Shown here: piece by piece, positions 1-11,814 of the stretch | Position numbering within the stretch: position 1 is the stretch's first letter | Layout: each line of letters starts with the position of its first letter | Assembly (NCBI RefSeq): GCF_021130785.1 | Contig: NC_060211.1 | Span: 121,407,001-121,471,000 of the forward strand | Origin: Homalodisca vitripennis | Lineage: Eukaryota; Arthropoda; Insecta; Hemiptera; Cicadellidae | Length of the DNA stretch: 64,000 nucleotides | Reading direction: 5' to 3' | Program-made: the position numbers and the translations under genes | The notes under the pieces: model-generated | Databases searched by the model: none | The model's input: only the letters and a program-made list of their open reading frames with translations | Told to the model about the DNA's origin: nothing

Positions 1-1095
1 TTTAAAAGTTAGTTTAAATTAATCATGGGTATGCTTAAAATTATTTTGGTTACAATAATTACTACTTATTGGCGTGTTAATAGGTAAGAGGGTATTTCAA
101 GGCTTGAATCAAGTAGAAACTATATAAAGAAGGGTTTATATATTTGATTTTTTGTAGCTTGGAGTAATTACGAGCAAGTAAGGTTTGATAGGCCTTAAAA
201 ACGTTTTTAGATTTAAAACCCTTTTCAGTTGTTTAAAACAACCTTAATAGTAATTATATTAGTTTTTATTCCACTGTAAATAACATTAATTGTCAATAAC
301 AAATTGGTCTTATTGTATTTTTAATATTTAATAATTATAATTTAATTTGAAATTATTAGTTATAATAGTTTTTGAACACAAAACCTTATTTATAATACCA
401 TCAATAATATTGAATACCTAAAAATGAAATGTCTTTCCTATTTTCCTAGCACATTTTAAGAAGCAGTACATTTTACTACTAGTCTGGAAAGTGGCCTATT
501 CCGATGCGAGATTGTATTTGCGCAGGAGCATAAGCTGAACTTGAAAAAATATCGAGCCCCGCAGTAGAACTTTTGAGACAAGTATTAAAACGCTGTTAGA
601 AAGCACAAGAATTAAAAAAGAATATCCACAATTTCTTAGCCTAGTAGTTATTGTTCCAAAAGGAAAAGTAACACTATTTTATAATTCATTTTGATTTTAA
701 AATCAGCTGCTTAAATACAGAACTGTCAAAACAAATTATGGAATCACACTAATTTGTTAACACATTTAAATGTATGATATACCGGAAAACACTGCATAAC
801 GCATTTGATAGGACAGAAAACCTACTTTTTAAGTAAATATGTAATATACTCGTATATGAGAATACACAGTAAGACGTAGAATTAATTGCAAGTATTAGAA
901 CAAACCAAATACATGATTCTAATTTAATAAGTTTTACTAGTAAATTTGTCTGTAAATTCAACAGTTGTTTAAAATCCACTTTTGGAATTGGTTTTAGATT
1001 GTTTAGATAGGTTTTTTAGTAGGTTTTAAAGTCTTGTTTAAAAATTAGGAAATTATAGATTTCAGTTACTATTGCGTTTTTTAAGTGGTACAATT
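1..1095. other. AT-rich non-coding stretch, nothing recognised
   Basis: No open frame here looks like a protein, and I see no tandem repeat or structured RNA. The 76-codon open frame on the minus strand around 749-979 is a low-complexity I/L/S/Y/F-rich translation of AT-rich DNA, with no recognisable motif. The stretch leads into the recombinase relic that follows. Confidence 0.6.
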
Positions 1096-1905
1096 GGTTA
1101 TCAACGATAAAGAGCTCAAATATTTACTGCTGAGGAAGCTACCGTACTTGAAGAACGCACCTAATAATTGCCTGCTAAGCAAAGTTTTTTGAACTATGGA
1201 CATTTATGGTGCATGTCGAAAGGATGATCAGCTACATTTGGATTTCTATTTAGTTGAAGATGATGGCGATTTCTTTCTCGTTTTTCTTAATGATGGTAAA
1301 ACACATAAAAAGTGAAGTTTCACCATTAGCGATGGTGAATGTCCAAGTATTAGTCATTGCGCCCTCAACAGTGTGTCTCAAAATGTTTTAAATTAACTAC
1401 AGGAAAGGAAAATGTGGAGTACAAAAAGCTGGTAACTATCCAATCTATCAAAACCTGAGCACTAAACAGTGTGAGCCCTTCAGAAGAACTTCGGCTACTA
1501 TATTGATTGAAGGAGGCGGGGATCTACTTGCCTTGAAAAGACATGGAGATTGAAAATCCTCTGCGATAGCAGAGGGATGTTTAGAGATTCGACTCCAAGA
1601 AAAGTACAACTGGCAAGAAAACCGTTCTCAATGTTTATTTTAAAAACTTCGGCTAATAATAAAGAAAAAAATGGAACACCAAGATATTGAATGTAGCGCA
1701 AGTGATCTTTTCAATATATAATATTTTAGCCAGCTCGAATACGGACAGAAATAGACTAATAAGAAACCTAAATTAAAAAAAAACAAAAACAATACCAGTA
1801 TCACCAATAATTCGACTGTTCAATTAGAAGCGTTTGAAAAGAAATTAAAAGAAGCAATAAATGTAACAAAGAAGAACTGTACTATAAATCTAAATGTTTA
1901 ATATT
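1096..1905 (+). pseudogene. Decayed Crypton-like tyrosine recombinase (transposon relic)
   Basis: Translated piecewise, this region reads as the catalytic half of a eukaryotic tyrosine recombinase of the Crypton type, which cuts and rejoins DNA to mobilise its element. One frame from 1196 gives YGACRKDDQL; the Arg codon at 1217-1219 fits catalytic Arg I. An acidic stretch and SFTIS follow, broken by an in-frame stop at 1313-1315. In another frame, EPFRRTSATI starts at 1473 (second catalytic Arg region), then LLALKRHG (His at 1542-1544), then AEGCLE. The family has Tyr in the AEGY position; here the codon at 1578-1580 is Cys, so the nucleophile is lost. A conserved Trp after RHG is a stop at 1551-1553. 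A short C-terminal tail continues to about 1905. At least one frameshift lies between 1316 and 1472. The protein is dead. The family assignment rests on motif order and spacing; a DIRS-type recombinase is the main alternative. Confidence 0.72.
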
Positions 1906-2059
1906 AAAAATTTGGATTTTGTTAGTTCAACCTATTTAAACTTTTTACTATGTATATTATGTCTGTAATAAAAATAAAATTTGATAATTTAATGTTCATA
2001 TCAAACCAATATTGAATGCCTTTTTTCTTATTATTTTACAAAACAATCACTAATGGAAT

Positions 2060-2195
2060 CACTTCCTACCCGGCCATTGGTGGTGGTTCGGAAGTCACCT
2101 TTAAGCCGTTGGTCCCCAGGTTAAGTGTTAGAGAGGGCTTCTTAGCCCTAACTTCGCCTGGTAAAATAAGACATTCTTTACTTTTTTACTTCTTT
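2060..2195 (+). mobile_element. 5S-derived SINE, 5'-truncated copy (3' half)
   Basis: About 130 bases here match, almost base for base, the reverse complement of 36845-36955. That second copy continues upstream into a 5S-rRNA-like head; this one begins part-way through the body, so it lacks the promoter and is a truncated insertion. The 3' end runs into TTTACTTTTTTACTTCTTTAC, a degenerate (TTTAC)n tail like the one on the longer copy. In one frame both copies encode a matching peptide (for example GGGSEVTFKPLVPRLSVREG), but this is shared repeat DNA and not a conserved gene: there is no start, domain or codon-biased extension. Confidence 0.8.
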
Positions 2196-3344
2196 ACTAA
2201 TGCTGCTGTTGGCCAAACCAGGAATCCAAATATTTATTTATACAGACGAATGTACGTTTGCATTAGGAAAGATTTGTTTCATTAACATGGGAAAAGTAAT
2301 GTTGGGAGAGTGAATAACAGTTGACTTAGCTACATTAATAAAATGTTTGCAATTACTTTCCAGTGCTCACTTGGTTCCATGTTCTATTTATAATGGTAAT
2401 TTATATGGTAGTCAGTTTAATCTGTCACCGGTTCTAAAACGTGTGTTCCCTCTTGTGTGGCACTTGGTACCTTAAGCTGAAATATGACATGATCATTAAC
2501 AATCATGACTTCAGTCATCTCACGATCGGTAATGCGTAATCATCATTTGGGTTAAAAAATATCTGAAATCTTCACCGGGTTAGCTAATAGAAATTAGAGA
2601 AACAAATATTTGATAATAATTGTTTAAAAGATCTTTATCACTGTAAACCATTACACTTCCTCAGAACAGACCAGATAGAACAACAGATCAAACAAATCGT
2701 TTCAAGCGTCAACTTGCAAGTCAAAAGCAAGTCTCATACCATAGTTCCGGTCATTAATAATACTTAGTCCTTAAGTACATAAGATATGAGTACAAAATAC
2801 TTATGATTGCTGTATAGTAATGATTATTGGGAGAAATGCTCGTAGCACGAGCGGATAGTCTATTATGTATAGATAGATATCGCTCATACATCCTAAAAGC
2901 AGTTATGGACATAGGGATTACTCCAAGCTCTGCAGCTTACCCTGTCACAACTACTTAGTCGGTTAATTTCATGTAGCCGGTTTCTTGTTTGGCATAGTTA
3001 ACATATTAACATATGAACATACCAACAAACATCGGACATGAATACACAAGCCATATTTAGTTTTTCTAATATTTCAATTACGAACTGTAAGAATTAAGTT
3101 TTTAGTTTAGGCTATTAATGGGTTTGCATGTAAAAAGTATAGAATTAAAAATAATTTGTAATGAAAATCACCACGTGCTTGACAAATTAAAGGTCTAAAT
3201 AAGTGTTAAATTATCGAACACTAACCAAATGGATCTTGAACAAAATACCAAATAAGGAAATTATTACTCGACAAGTTTCCGCAATGGCCAGAAATCGAAA
3301 TTAGGATACTTTTTAAGGATTTTTTGCGCAAATAATATTTTGAA
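2196..3344. other. Non-coding stretch, nothing recognised
   Basis: AT-rich DNA with slightly less A/T around 2400-2530 and 2890-2990. I see no reading frame, tandem array or match to the other dispersed families in the window. Confidence 0.55.
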
Positions 3345-3495
3345 TAACCTAACATTATACGCTCTTACGGGAATAAGGTCAAAACCGACTTGCAACTTTT
3401 TGGTATCATTACCTCCCAAGGGATGAAACCCGTGATCTTTCGGCTAGATACCCATGTTCTCACACCTACGCTATGGTGCAGGTGAGATGTTGATT
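3345..3495 (-). mobile_element. tRNA-derived SINE (minus strand)
   Basis: The reverse complement of about 3395-3485 has a tRNA layout: an A-box-like TAGCGTAGGTGTGAG, an anticodon-arm-like stretch (GTATCTAGCCGAAAG) and a B-box-like ACGGGTTTCATCCCT (consensus GGTTCGANTCC). Spacing is as in a tRNA, but arm pairing is imperfect and the sequence runs straight on into a body (GGGAGGTAATGATACC and onward) down to about 3345. That is the form of a tRNA-headed SINE transcribed by RNA polymerase III, not a functional tRNA gene. A 113-codon minus-strand open frame across it (3365-3706) is coincidental. Confidence 0.55.
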
Positions 3496-3889
3496 GGACT
3501 TTTGCTGACGGACCTTTGAAATGTACGAGAGTAGTAATGTACATTTTTGAGTTGATTACCGGTTGCAAGCATGGATTATTCTTATCCATGTTAAGGTATA
3601 CGAAAAACACCTGTTGGAGTTGATGACATACCAAGAAGAGATATATTATATAGGTTGTATTGACAAGATGTGGTCTTTTTAAAGCCATAACTGACACAAG
3701 AGACATTTACGGACATCGTGCTAAGTAAGAACATAATTATTTATGATGTCCATATTGAAAGTCATGAGTTTAAACCTAGTGCTATAAAATAAAAGCGGAA
3801 GAAGAAGTATACATAACTAATATAGCTAAAACTGATAGTAGAATAATTTGCCGATTCATAACAAATTAGAAGTGAAACCATTATAATCT

Positions 3890-4600
3890 TGCAGGACCGA
3901 TACAGTGAGACGATGATTAGAGTGTTTGTAGTTATCAATGTTCTCATAAATGTTGGAAACATCCTAATATTTATGTGAGAGTGTACAGGGTCAGGTATCA
4001 GGGACATATAACAAACGGAATATATTTAGAGGATAACTACATTTTGTACTAGTCTTCAGGATGATTGCAAATATCTCGTAATCTATGTGACAGCCCTGAC
4101 TGATTGGTATATCAGGTCTAATAGAGGAAGCCTGATTATTTTGGTTAAGGAGACTTCGTTGTAATGATCATAGTTGTCCTCCGAATGGCTGCAAACAACG
4201 CAGTAAGTTAAATACGTTGTGGTGGTCATTATACTCTGTAATAATCGTCATTGCTGATCTCACAATTATTTAAAACATCCAGAAACCAGTGTGGCGCAAA
4301 ACAGCAAAATTGGAATGCTTAGATACATGAAAAACTTTTATGATGAACAAATCTGTTCTCAGAAGATTGGAAACATCTCATAATCAGTGCGAGTGTCCAC
4401 GATGACTAATCATACAGAATATTTGGAAACATCTTATTATCAGTGTAGAGAGTGATGGCCCAATGACAGGTTATATAGGGCTGATGTAGTAAGGTAGAAT
4501 ACGTTGGTCGTTTTAAATCCGCTGTAATAATCATCCCTGTTCTCAGAACGATTAAAATCGTAATCTATGCACGATTTTGCAGCTAGAGGTCTATCAAGTA
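3890..4600 (+). repeat. Very degenerate tandem-like repeat region
   Basis: A motif of the form CTCAGAA-gATTGgAAACATCTC-gTAATCtatGTG recurs near 3938, 4051, 4176, 4256, 4356, 4418 and 4544, with spacing between 62 and 126 bases. Several copies are preceded by TGTAATAATC or TGTAATGATC (4143-4170, 4236-4250, 4521-4535). The copies are too diverged for an exact period, which suggests an old decayed satellite or a repeated internal segment of a transposon. No coding sense is visible. Confidence 0.45.
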
Positions 4601-4654
4601 TATCCAATAACGTAGTATTAAACGTAAATATTTAATGCAAACCATTTAACTTCT

Positions 4655-4725
4655 TCTGTGGCGCAGTGGTTGGATTAGGCGCTTTAACCGTAAGGTCCCA
4701 GTTTTAATAGAGAGGCAAAGCAAAA
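4655..4725 (+). mobile_element. tRNA-like SINE head, degraded
   Basis: TGGCGCAGTGGTTGGATTAGG is a good match to a Pol III A box in its tRNA D-arm setting (TRGCNNAGYGG). About 40 bases downstream lies AAGGTCCCAGTTTTAATAG, a decayed B-box region. AT-rich sequence follows with no clear body. This fits an old tRNA-headed SINE fragment or a tRNA pseudogene. It does not match the SINE at 3345-3495 beyond the shared box layout. Confidence 0.4.
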
Positions 4726-5319
4726 TTTTTTAATTTAATTTTTAACCATTCTACCTTATAAATGTTCAACGTTCTCAATTAAAATAACATTGGCATTTAA
4801 AGAAACCTCTAAACAAAATAGTCAGTTTTTAATTTTCTTACACTGTAAAATCTCATGTAGAAAATTGAGGTTCAAAATCCGCGTTAGTGACTACAACATG
4901 TGCTCGAGAATCGAGTGCGTCATTTTGTTAATTACTCAAATTGTTAGGGAAATAAAGTAAAAATTATAACTTTATATAAATAGACGTTTCGTATCGTGGT
5001 TATATCATCAATAATGGTGAATAAGTTTGAAAAGCTTACATAAAGCAGACCACTTACATAAAAAACATAGTTTATTGTAACGGTTGTACATATTCTAATT
5101 TTATAGTAACATAAAAACTTCTATCATTCAAAAATTATTTGTTCAACGTATCTGTGGAAAATAAATGTAATAAATTAAGTCTTGTACATAAGATAAGTTA
5201 CATGGTTATAAGTTAATTTAGCATTCACAAATAAGTAAATATTTATTTTAATTAGTATTTAAAATACGTAACATAACATTGTAAAAGATAAAATGTAGCT
5301 ATAAGAGAAATGTCAAATT
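4726..5319. other. AT-rich non-coding stretch, nothing recognised
   Basis: Simple AT-rich sequence without an open frame of interest. A GGTTCAAAATCC string near 4870 resembles a B box but has no A box at tRNA spacing. Confidence 0.5.
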
Positions 5320-5465
5320 TTACACCAAACATAATGCTTCGTGTTAGGGGAGAAATGTGGAAGTCACTAAAAACTTCAAGAGATCCAGTACCATTATATC
5401 AGAGGCTACAGCTGCGGCGAGGCGCCTTGCATTATGCACAGGATACTGTGTGTTTACTACATTAC
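5320..5465 (+). repeat. Dispersed repeat family A, copy 1
   Basis: This segment aligns with 9140-9290 and 11815-11925. Shared landmarks in order: CATAATGCT, GTCACTAAAAAC, AGAGATCCAGTA, TTATATCAGA, CAGCTG(C/T)GG and ATTATGCAC. The three copies lie in the same orientation within 6.6 kb and have all diverged. The 67-codon open frame through this copy (5310-5513) is not preserved in the others, so I read it as repeat DNA, not a gene. The element class is unknown. Confidence 0.65.
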
Positions 5466-5960
5466 CCTAGCTTTAGTGTCCGTGCCTGTCGTTCCTTTGA
5501 GTCAAAGGACTAATTCCTATTTTGCTATTAATTATAATAAAACTATGTGATAACTGACCCACAAATCACAAAGAAGATGAAACTTGTTACAACAGTTATT
5601 CTTTTAAGTTTATTAGCCCAATTGGTACGCCAGTTAAAATTTTTAAAACTCACAACTCCGTTATTTATCAACCAAGAGAAAAAACTGGAAGTCTTCAGGA
5701 ATGATTATAACATTTCCTAAACATTTTTTGTGTAGATTTTGTTGTATCTGAAATAGTTTTTGAGCTATTGAGTACAAGTGCATACTATGAGAATAAATAA
5801 TTTTGTGCTACCAAACAAATCTACCTAAATCTTTCGACTGATTCGGAAAGACTAGTTTATTTAACTTATCATATTCTGTGTTCAATGGAATTTTAGTACG
5901 CACATTAGTATCCCACATTGTTACGTATTCGTGGACTGTCCAACACAGGTAGGAAACAGT
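5466..5960. other. Non-coding stretch between families A and B
   Basis: No reading frame or repeat match that I can support. The last part (from about 5919, beginning TGTTACGTATTCG) may belong to the family B element, but it has no counterpart beside the second family B copy. Confidence 0.45.
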
Positions 5961-6165
5961 ACGAGTTTTTATTAAGTCCAGCGTGATAAAGTACTTCTTA
6001 CTTGAAACACTCAATGTACTGAAGTGGATCGACAAATTGTCTGTTCAACTAAATTACCTTGTTGAAGAGCCAACTCTCTTTATACACTCCCCCAGTTCAA
6101 AATTGCTTTGCATTCTTTCCACGTCCCAACAAATAAATTAAGTTATACTTTTATTTAACGATTTT
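5961..6165. repeat. Dispersed repeat family B, copy 1 (possible LTR fragment)
   Basis: About 205 bases align closely with 13752-13955 in the same orientation. The best block is GATAAAGTACT through AAGTGGATCGACAAATTG and GTTGAAGA(G/A)CCAACT, and it ends in a shared AATAAATT(A/G)AGTTA. The polyadenylation-like AATAAA near the end, and an upstream TGTTACG at 5919, would fit a solo LTR of a retrotransposon, but I see no matching terminal inverted dinucleotides or target duplication. A DNA-transposon end is equally possible. Confidence 0.6.
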
Positions 6166-9139
6166 GTATGTGAATAAAAGAGACGACATTGTCATTTTCA
6201 GCAGCAATAATGTAAATATCTAATCAATATTATTAATATTTATTTTTACAAGATTTTAAATAGTTTTATTAATTAAATCACTACTTAAATTACACATCAT
6301 GTGGTATTATTTAGAAATAAAACTTGTTATTGACATTATAAGGGGCCTTATAGCTTGAAAACCGACAGTAAAGAAATGAAGTAGTGTGTGTGTTCTTCCC
6401 TAAGAACAATGTTAAACCTTATGCACTTTTACACTCCCACTTTTTTATCCTTATGGCAGTTGTCTCATTTTAAACGTATGGTAAATACACAAACAAAGTT
6501 TTTTTATTCTTCTTATTAAAGTGTATAATTTTTGAGTATTTGAATGTATAAATATAAAAATGTTGGATATTTTTCAAAATAACGAATAAACACTAAAAAG
6601 TTTACAAGTTTAAAATGTATATATATATATATCTAGCTATTTATACATATCTAACTATATGGAGATCCAGAAAAATAGAAAAGCAGAAAGAAGATTTATT
6701 CATATTCTGTCACCACTACCAAGACTCATTGAGTTTTTATGCCTAAATGTCATTTGATAGTCAAACCATAAAGGAATTTTCGCCTCAGTCCCTACTTATC
6801 TACAATCATATGTCCAACTAGTGCTTCTGCAGTGCGTCTGTGCTGTGTAGTGGTATTTTGTTAGCGCTTATTCTGTCAGTATCAAGTATACTTTTATTTT
6901 TTCGATGTATAACTTTCTAATTATGCTTTGTCGATAATGAGTTTGAGACAAAGAGAAACGATGTAAATAGATTATAGTTTGTAGAATATAGTATGAAGGC
7001 TGGTACATTATCCTCTAAAATAAATAATCAAAGAATACATTTTCTTTTACTTGGGTTTTATGCTTTAAATTCTTAAAAGCTAAAGTATTTGGCTGAATAG
7101 CCAATGTCCTATTAGTGGCGATTATTCATCACTTATTCAGACTAGAGTTCGAAATGTCATATATTTAGTGGCTTAGTTATTTTCTAAAATTTGTGCTGAA
7201 TTGTAGAGAAAATAATAGATCACTGTGTAATATTCGGATTGAAAACTACAAGCTAAAATAATATAAAAAATGTGTTTCACAACAAGACATTCAGTTTGTT
7301 GCATCCTACGAAAAATAATGAACTACAAGAGTGAAAGTTTTGTAAAAATAGAAATGTTCTTATCCCCCTATTTTTGTTCAATTACACATAAATCGTATGA
7401 TTGAAAAAAATTGACCTACGCGAACGCTAATGTGGTCACAATGGAGAACGAAGGATCTTAAAGAGGACCAAAGATAGGAGGATTTCCTTATTATCTATAT
7501 ATACTCACATATAATTATATTTGTGGAATAATATTTTACAACTCAAAATTAATGTTAAGAATCAAAATGTGTGGAGATTACTTCTTTGATGTAAGGTAGG
7601 AAATATATGTTTAGGATATTAATTTAGTATGATTAAGAACAGAATAATTTTTAATAATTTAAATTTTTAATTTTAATAATTTTTAAAAATTCTTAAAATA
7701 ATTAGTACTAGTAAGTTAGTAATAGTATTCTAGTTTATCATAGTGTACGATTTGTGTATTGAATTCGTCTGGTCTTATGTCCATATACATGTATATATTT
7801 GCTACTTTGTAACGTTCATAACCAGTTACAATATAATCATTGTTGTAACTGGCAAATATTACTACCTCAGCTAAAAAAGAATTAAATAAATCTATTTATA
7901 CTGTGTATCTTGAAGAGGGTAAAAGTGAGATTTTATCCCAACGAAAGTCTGAGATCTTAATCACAGCGCCGGTGGGCTCTCGGTCTGCGTACTTGTAATT
8001 AAAAACCAAATGCCCCTCTTATACATTGTCTCAAACGAAGCATTGTCCAGGTTTAACAAGCCAGACTAGCCCTAAGATATACTTTTGTGTATATGTATTG
8101 CAGAAAATAATTACAAAACATATACAAGTGTTATAATTTTAGCCAACATCCTGTCTTTAATATAATGCAGAAATTATGAATATTTCTTAATTAAACGCTG
8201 AGAAGAAAATGATCATAAATTCGTAAGGAATGGTAGTTTTTAAATATCCTCATTTTGACAATACATTATGTTTGGTATCATCAATCTCTGCAGTAGTGTC
8301 ATCAACTTCCACAGGGGTGTCATCAGACATCTTTACCTTGATAATGAGGTGTCTGAAGCGTAACAATAATACAGATTGTTAAAAAAATCTTCTACATGTA
8401 ACATTTTAATAAAATTTCTATCCATTAAATTGTTTGTTCCATATGTTAAAGAAACTCGTGGTCTTGAAAACAGTGAAATACACCTTAGCTCAAATTAGTT
8501 TTAATAAAACAACAATAATTTAAATTTTGTTATAAAATGCATTCACTCAGCTCTAAAATAGTGTAAGAACCAAATGCAAAACTAGGAAATCATAATAATA
8601 CTTGTGCTGGTCTTAGCGATCTGTCCATACTTCCACATATGAGCAAATAAAGTCAATGGATAATGGTTTGTTTCATTGTATAACTTTTGATATTTTTAAT
8701 CAAAATGAAAATTTTTATTCAACTGTAAAATGATACATGAATAATGTTAATGCCAATTACGTGAATAAAACCTAAATTAAATTACAAGAATTGCCTATTA
8801 TAAAACATACTTTTTACTTGCAATAAAAAAATGAATAATACCTGATTTACGAAATTTAAAATGGATTAATACATAACTGTGTCAGCTGATAGTAAATCAA
8901 TATAATAAAGCAGCAGATATATCAAGTACTTTTAACAATCCGTGAGTTGTGGCAACTTCTGAACGGAAATAAATCAATGTTGATGGAACTAATATAATAC
9001 ATGATTTCATTGATTACTTGGAAAACATCAAGCAATACAATGACATGTTAAACATTAACAATATAAGGTGATTTCATTTCTGTTTTAAATTTAAACAGAT
9101 TGATGAAAATATAACGTAGATATAGATTAATGATAATAT
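6166..9139. other. Long AT-rich non-coding stretch
   Basis: Nothing gene-like over nearly 3 kb apart from a doubtful 26-codon acidic frame at 8250-8330 (described in the findings). Minor features are a short (TA)n at 6618-6632 and a 10-bp perfect inverted repeat, CCAGTTACAA at 7822-7831 with TTGTAACTGG at 7843-7852 (11-base loop). Around 7940-8000 the sequence is a little more GC-rich, without a recognisable motif. Confidence 0.5.
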
Positions 9140-9290
9140 TTTACACTGTACATAATGCTCAGAATATCGATGTAAAGTTTGAGCGTCACTAAAAACATGA
9201 AGAGATCCAGTAACCTTATATCAAAAGAAACAGCTGTGGTGTGTTGGCCTGAATTATGCACTAGTTATTGTGTGTTTGAACATACTTGTC
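9140..9290 (+). repeat. Dispersed repeat family A, copy 2
   Basis: Aligns with 5320-5465 from CATAATGCT (9150) through CACTAAAAAC, AGAGATCCAGTAAC, TTATATCA and ATTATGCACTAG. It is more decayed than copy 1 and its open frame is broken, which argues that the family is not protein coding at this point. Copy 3 lies 2.5 kb downstream in the same orientation. Confidence 0.6.
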
Positions 9291-11814
9291 TTCGTTAAGT
9301 ATTACTATATATTGCTGTGAGGACGAATATTTATTACTATTGCATATATTTATATACAAAAGGTTTTTCCAACTACCACAAATTAATGGACCAAACAATA
9401 AAGTTTGCAATAAAGTATGGGCCATTAATAAAGTCTTATAATTTTATGAACGAACGAGTAATAGAAATATTAAGCTAAACATTTTAAAATAAATAAATAC
9501 TTTGTAAATCTAATACTACTAGAAGTATACGATTATTAACTTGTATAATATGAATTGGTTATATTTAGAGTTAGGATCTTCTTTATCATAGTCGAAATAT
9601 TCGTATTGACCTCATCAAGTTCCTGGCAGTTGAAAGGCAGATTGGAAAGCTATAATACTGTAAACCAATTGTGCAGAGGCTGATAGATTGTCCCAGTATG
9701 ATTACCTGGCTGGGCTTATAGATCATTAACGTCCTATCTCACTGCCTAGCATCGGTAAATAGAGTTTACAATGCAAAACTTCAGTGATATTCTTATTAAA
9801 CATGCTTTTCCCTTACTATCTGCTGCAAAACGTCTGGTTTTCATGAGCCGTGCAATAATGTATAACGAGTTAATTCATCGATATGATTGGTCGCATTACT
9901 AGATTTATCAATGGAATCTCTGTTTGAATTCAACCATCATCGTGCATAAACCACTAACGTTCATACAATCATGTACAGGTACAAACCTAATTTGTTTACA
10001 CATCTCTATATAAAAGAATGTGTTCACAATTCGAAGTAGCACCTTTCTAAGTAAGTAAGAAGTAAATAACTTTCTTTACAAAAGTATATAATGCTCAAGA
10101 ATAAGATTAACGTAGGATTAAAGAGCACATCAATATTTTTAAGTCAATATATGGGTAAGTATTAATATTTGATAGCAGAAACTAATTTTTTCCAGAAATG
10201 CTATGATAAAATGATAATGATTTTGTAAAAACATAAACCACACATTACTAGATGACAGCAATGGCTGTCTCTATGATGATAAATAAATAAAACTCTATTA
10301 ATTCGATAATGATACAAAACTTTATAGTTTTATTTGCCTCTGTTTCTTAGACTTGCAATCAATAATAATATATGAACAATTAAAAATGTGAATTGAATTT
10401 GTAGATAAACTGTACGAGTATATATCTAGGAAAATATTTCCTTCATGTGATGATAATTATTGAATTTAAGTTTAAATATTATAAGATTTGTACAATACAT
10501 AAATTATCTCATCCAGTTTCTACGCCTAATAATAGTTTTATTTAAAAATACCAAAACATTTACCATGTAAAATTTATAACAAATGAACAATCTTACTGCA
10601 AAGTTGTCGAAAATAAGTTGGTGATTACTGTAATATACTGTAAGCAATGTACTACCAAGTTGATTAACGAATATTTTGCTACAGTTATCGTTTCAACAAG
10701 CCGCGTTATATAGCACAGATAAACAGCGAGTTTCAGAACTCTTGACGCTATACAGGTAAGTTATAAAACGCAAATACCTATCTTAGTTTCCTACATCTTA
10801 AGGTGCGTGCAACCTCAAAATATAAGGGCCAAGGTCATAGTAAATAATATTATTATCTGCAATGTAAACGCGTACTTTTTTTTACAAGTTTAAAAAATTT
10901 AAAAAGTAATTAATTCCTTTAATGTGCGTGAAATTGAACAAATGTCTTATTAATAATGTTAAAAGGAATAAAAACATCATAAACAGTACACAACTGAAAG
11001 AAATGATATACGCCATTAAAAAACTAGTATTATTTTATATCTATGAAATTAATAATTTTGTAGACATATATTCAATATATATTAATATAACGCTTTGTTT
11101 CAATCATTGTACTGTGGTGAGAAACTGATCTAAAACAACTAAATTTGGCATTTATTGCACAGCATAGCAACTGCCTCATACGTTTTTAATTTGGAATTGA
11201 AAGTGTCATGTGCAACATTGTTTTAGCTTTAAAAGTCTATAAATTTCAAAATGTTGTTAGTTTTTACTTACTATAAAGATCGTTTTGTAAACTGTAAGAT
11301 GTCAAAGTAAGGAAAGGCTACGGCCATATTAAACAGTAACATGAAATACGAAACGTTTATATTGAGAAGAGGATGTTATCTTGTTTTGCACTTACCCTTA
11401 GTCTATTTTGTGTATTGGCATAGAGTTTCTGTACTGCTATCTGGCTACGTATTTCTATTCTGTCTATGTCGCCTTTTGCAAAGTTTGTATTACGCCTTAT
11501 ACTGCGCAGATTTGCAAGTTTGTTTATTTTATTTACTTCTCGAAAAAAATATGAACGGTTGAATGTGAGTCTGCATTTTGACGATAGGCAACGGATCGTC
11601 AAAACGGATCGATTGTTTTATAGTTATAGTAGACTATAACTATAAAAAGTTTCATGATCCTCTAATTAATCTAAAAAGTATTTGTACATTAAAAACACTT
11701 TTTTGTTCAAGTACCTAAAAAATTCATTGACATTCCTTATTTATACTAGCATCTCAGAATAAATATTTAAGAATAAACTAGTAATAACATTTTGTATCAA
11801 TTTCTAGCTACGTG
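9291..11814. other. AT-rich non-coding stretch, nothing recognised
   Basis: I see no repeat shared with the rest of the window and no convincing coding frame. The open frames of 68 to 81 codons at 10922-11128 and on both strands at 11341-11602 overlap each other and have I/L/Y/F-rich, motif-free translations. Confidence 0.5.

Noticed and set aside
2016..2285. 89-codon open frame sharing a peptide with 36758-36997
   Set aside because: The shared peptide comes from a SINE body present in opposite orientations; there is no common start, no domain, and the rest of each frame is unrelated.
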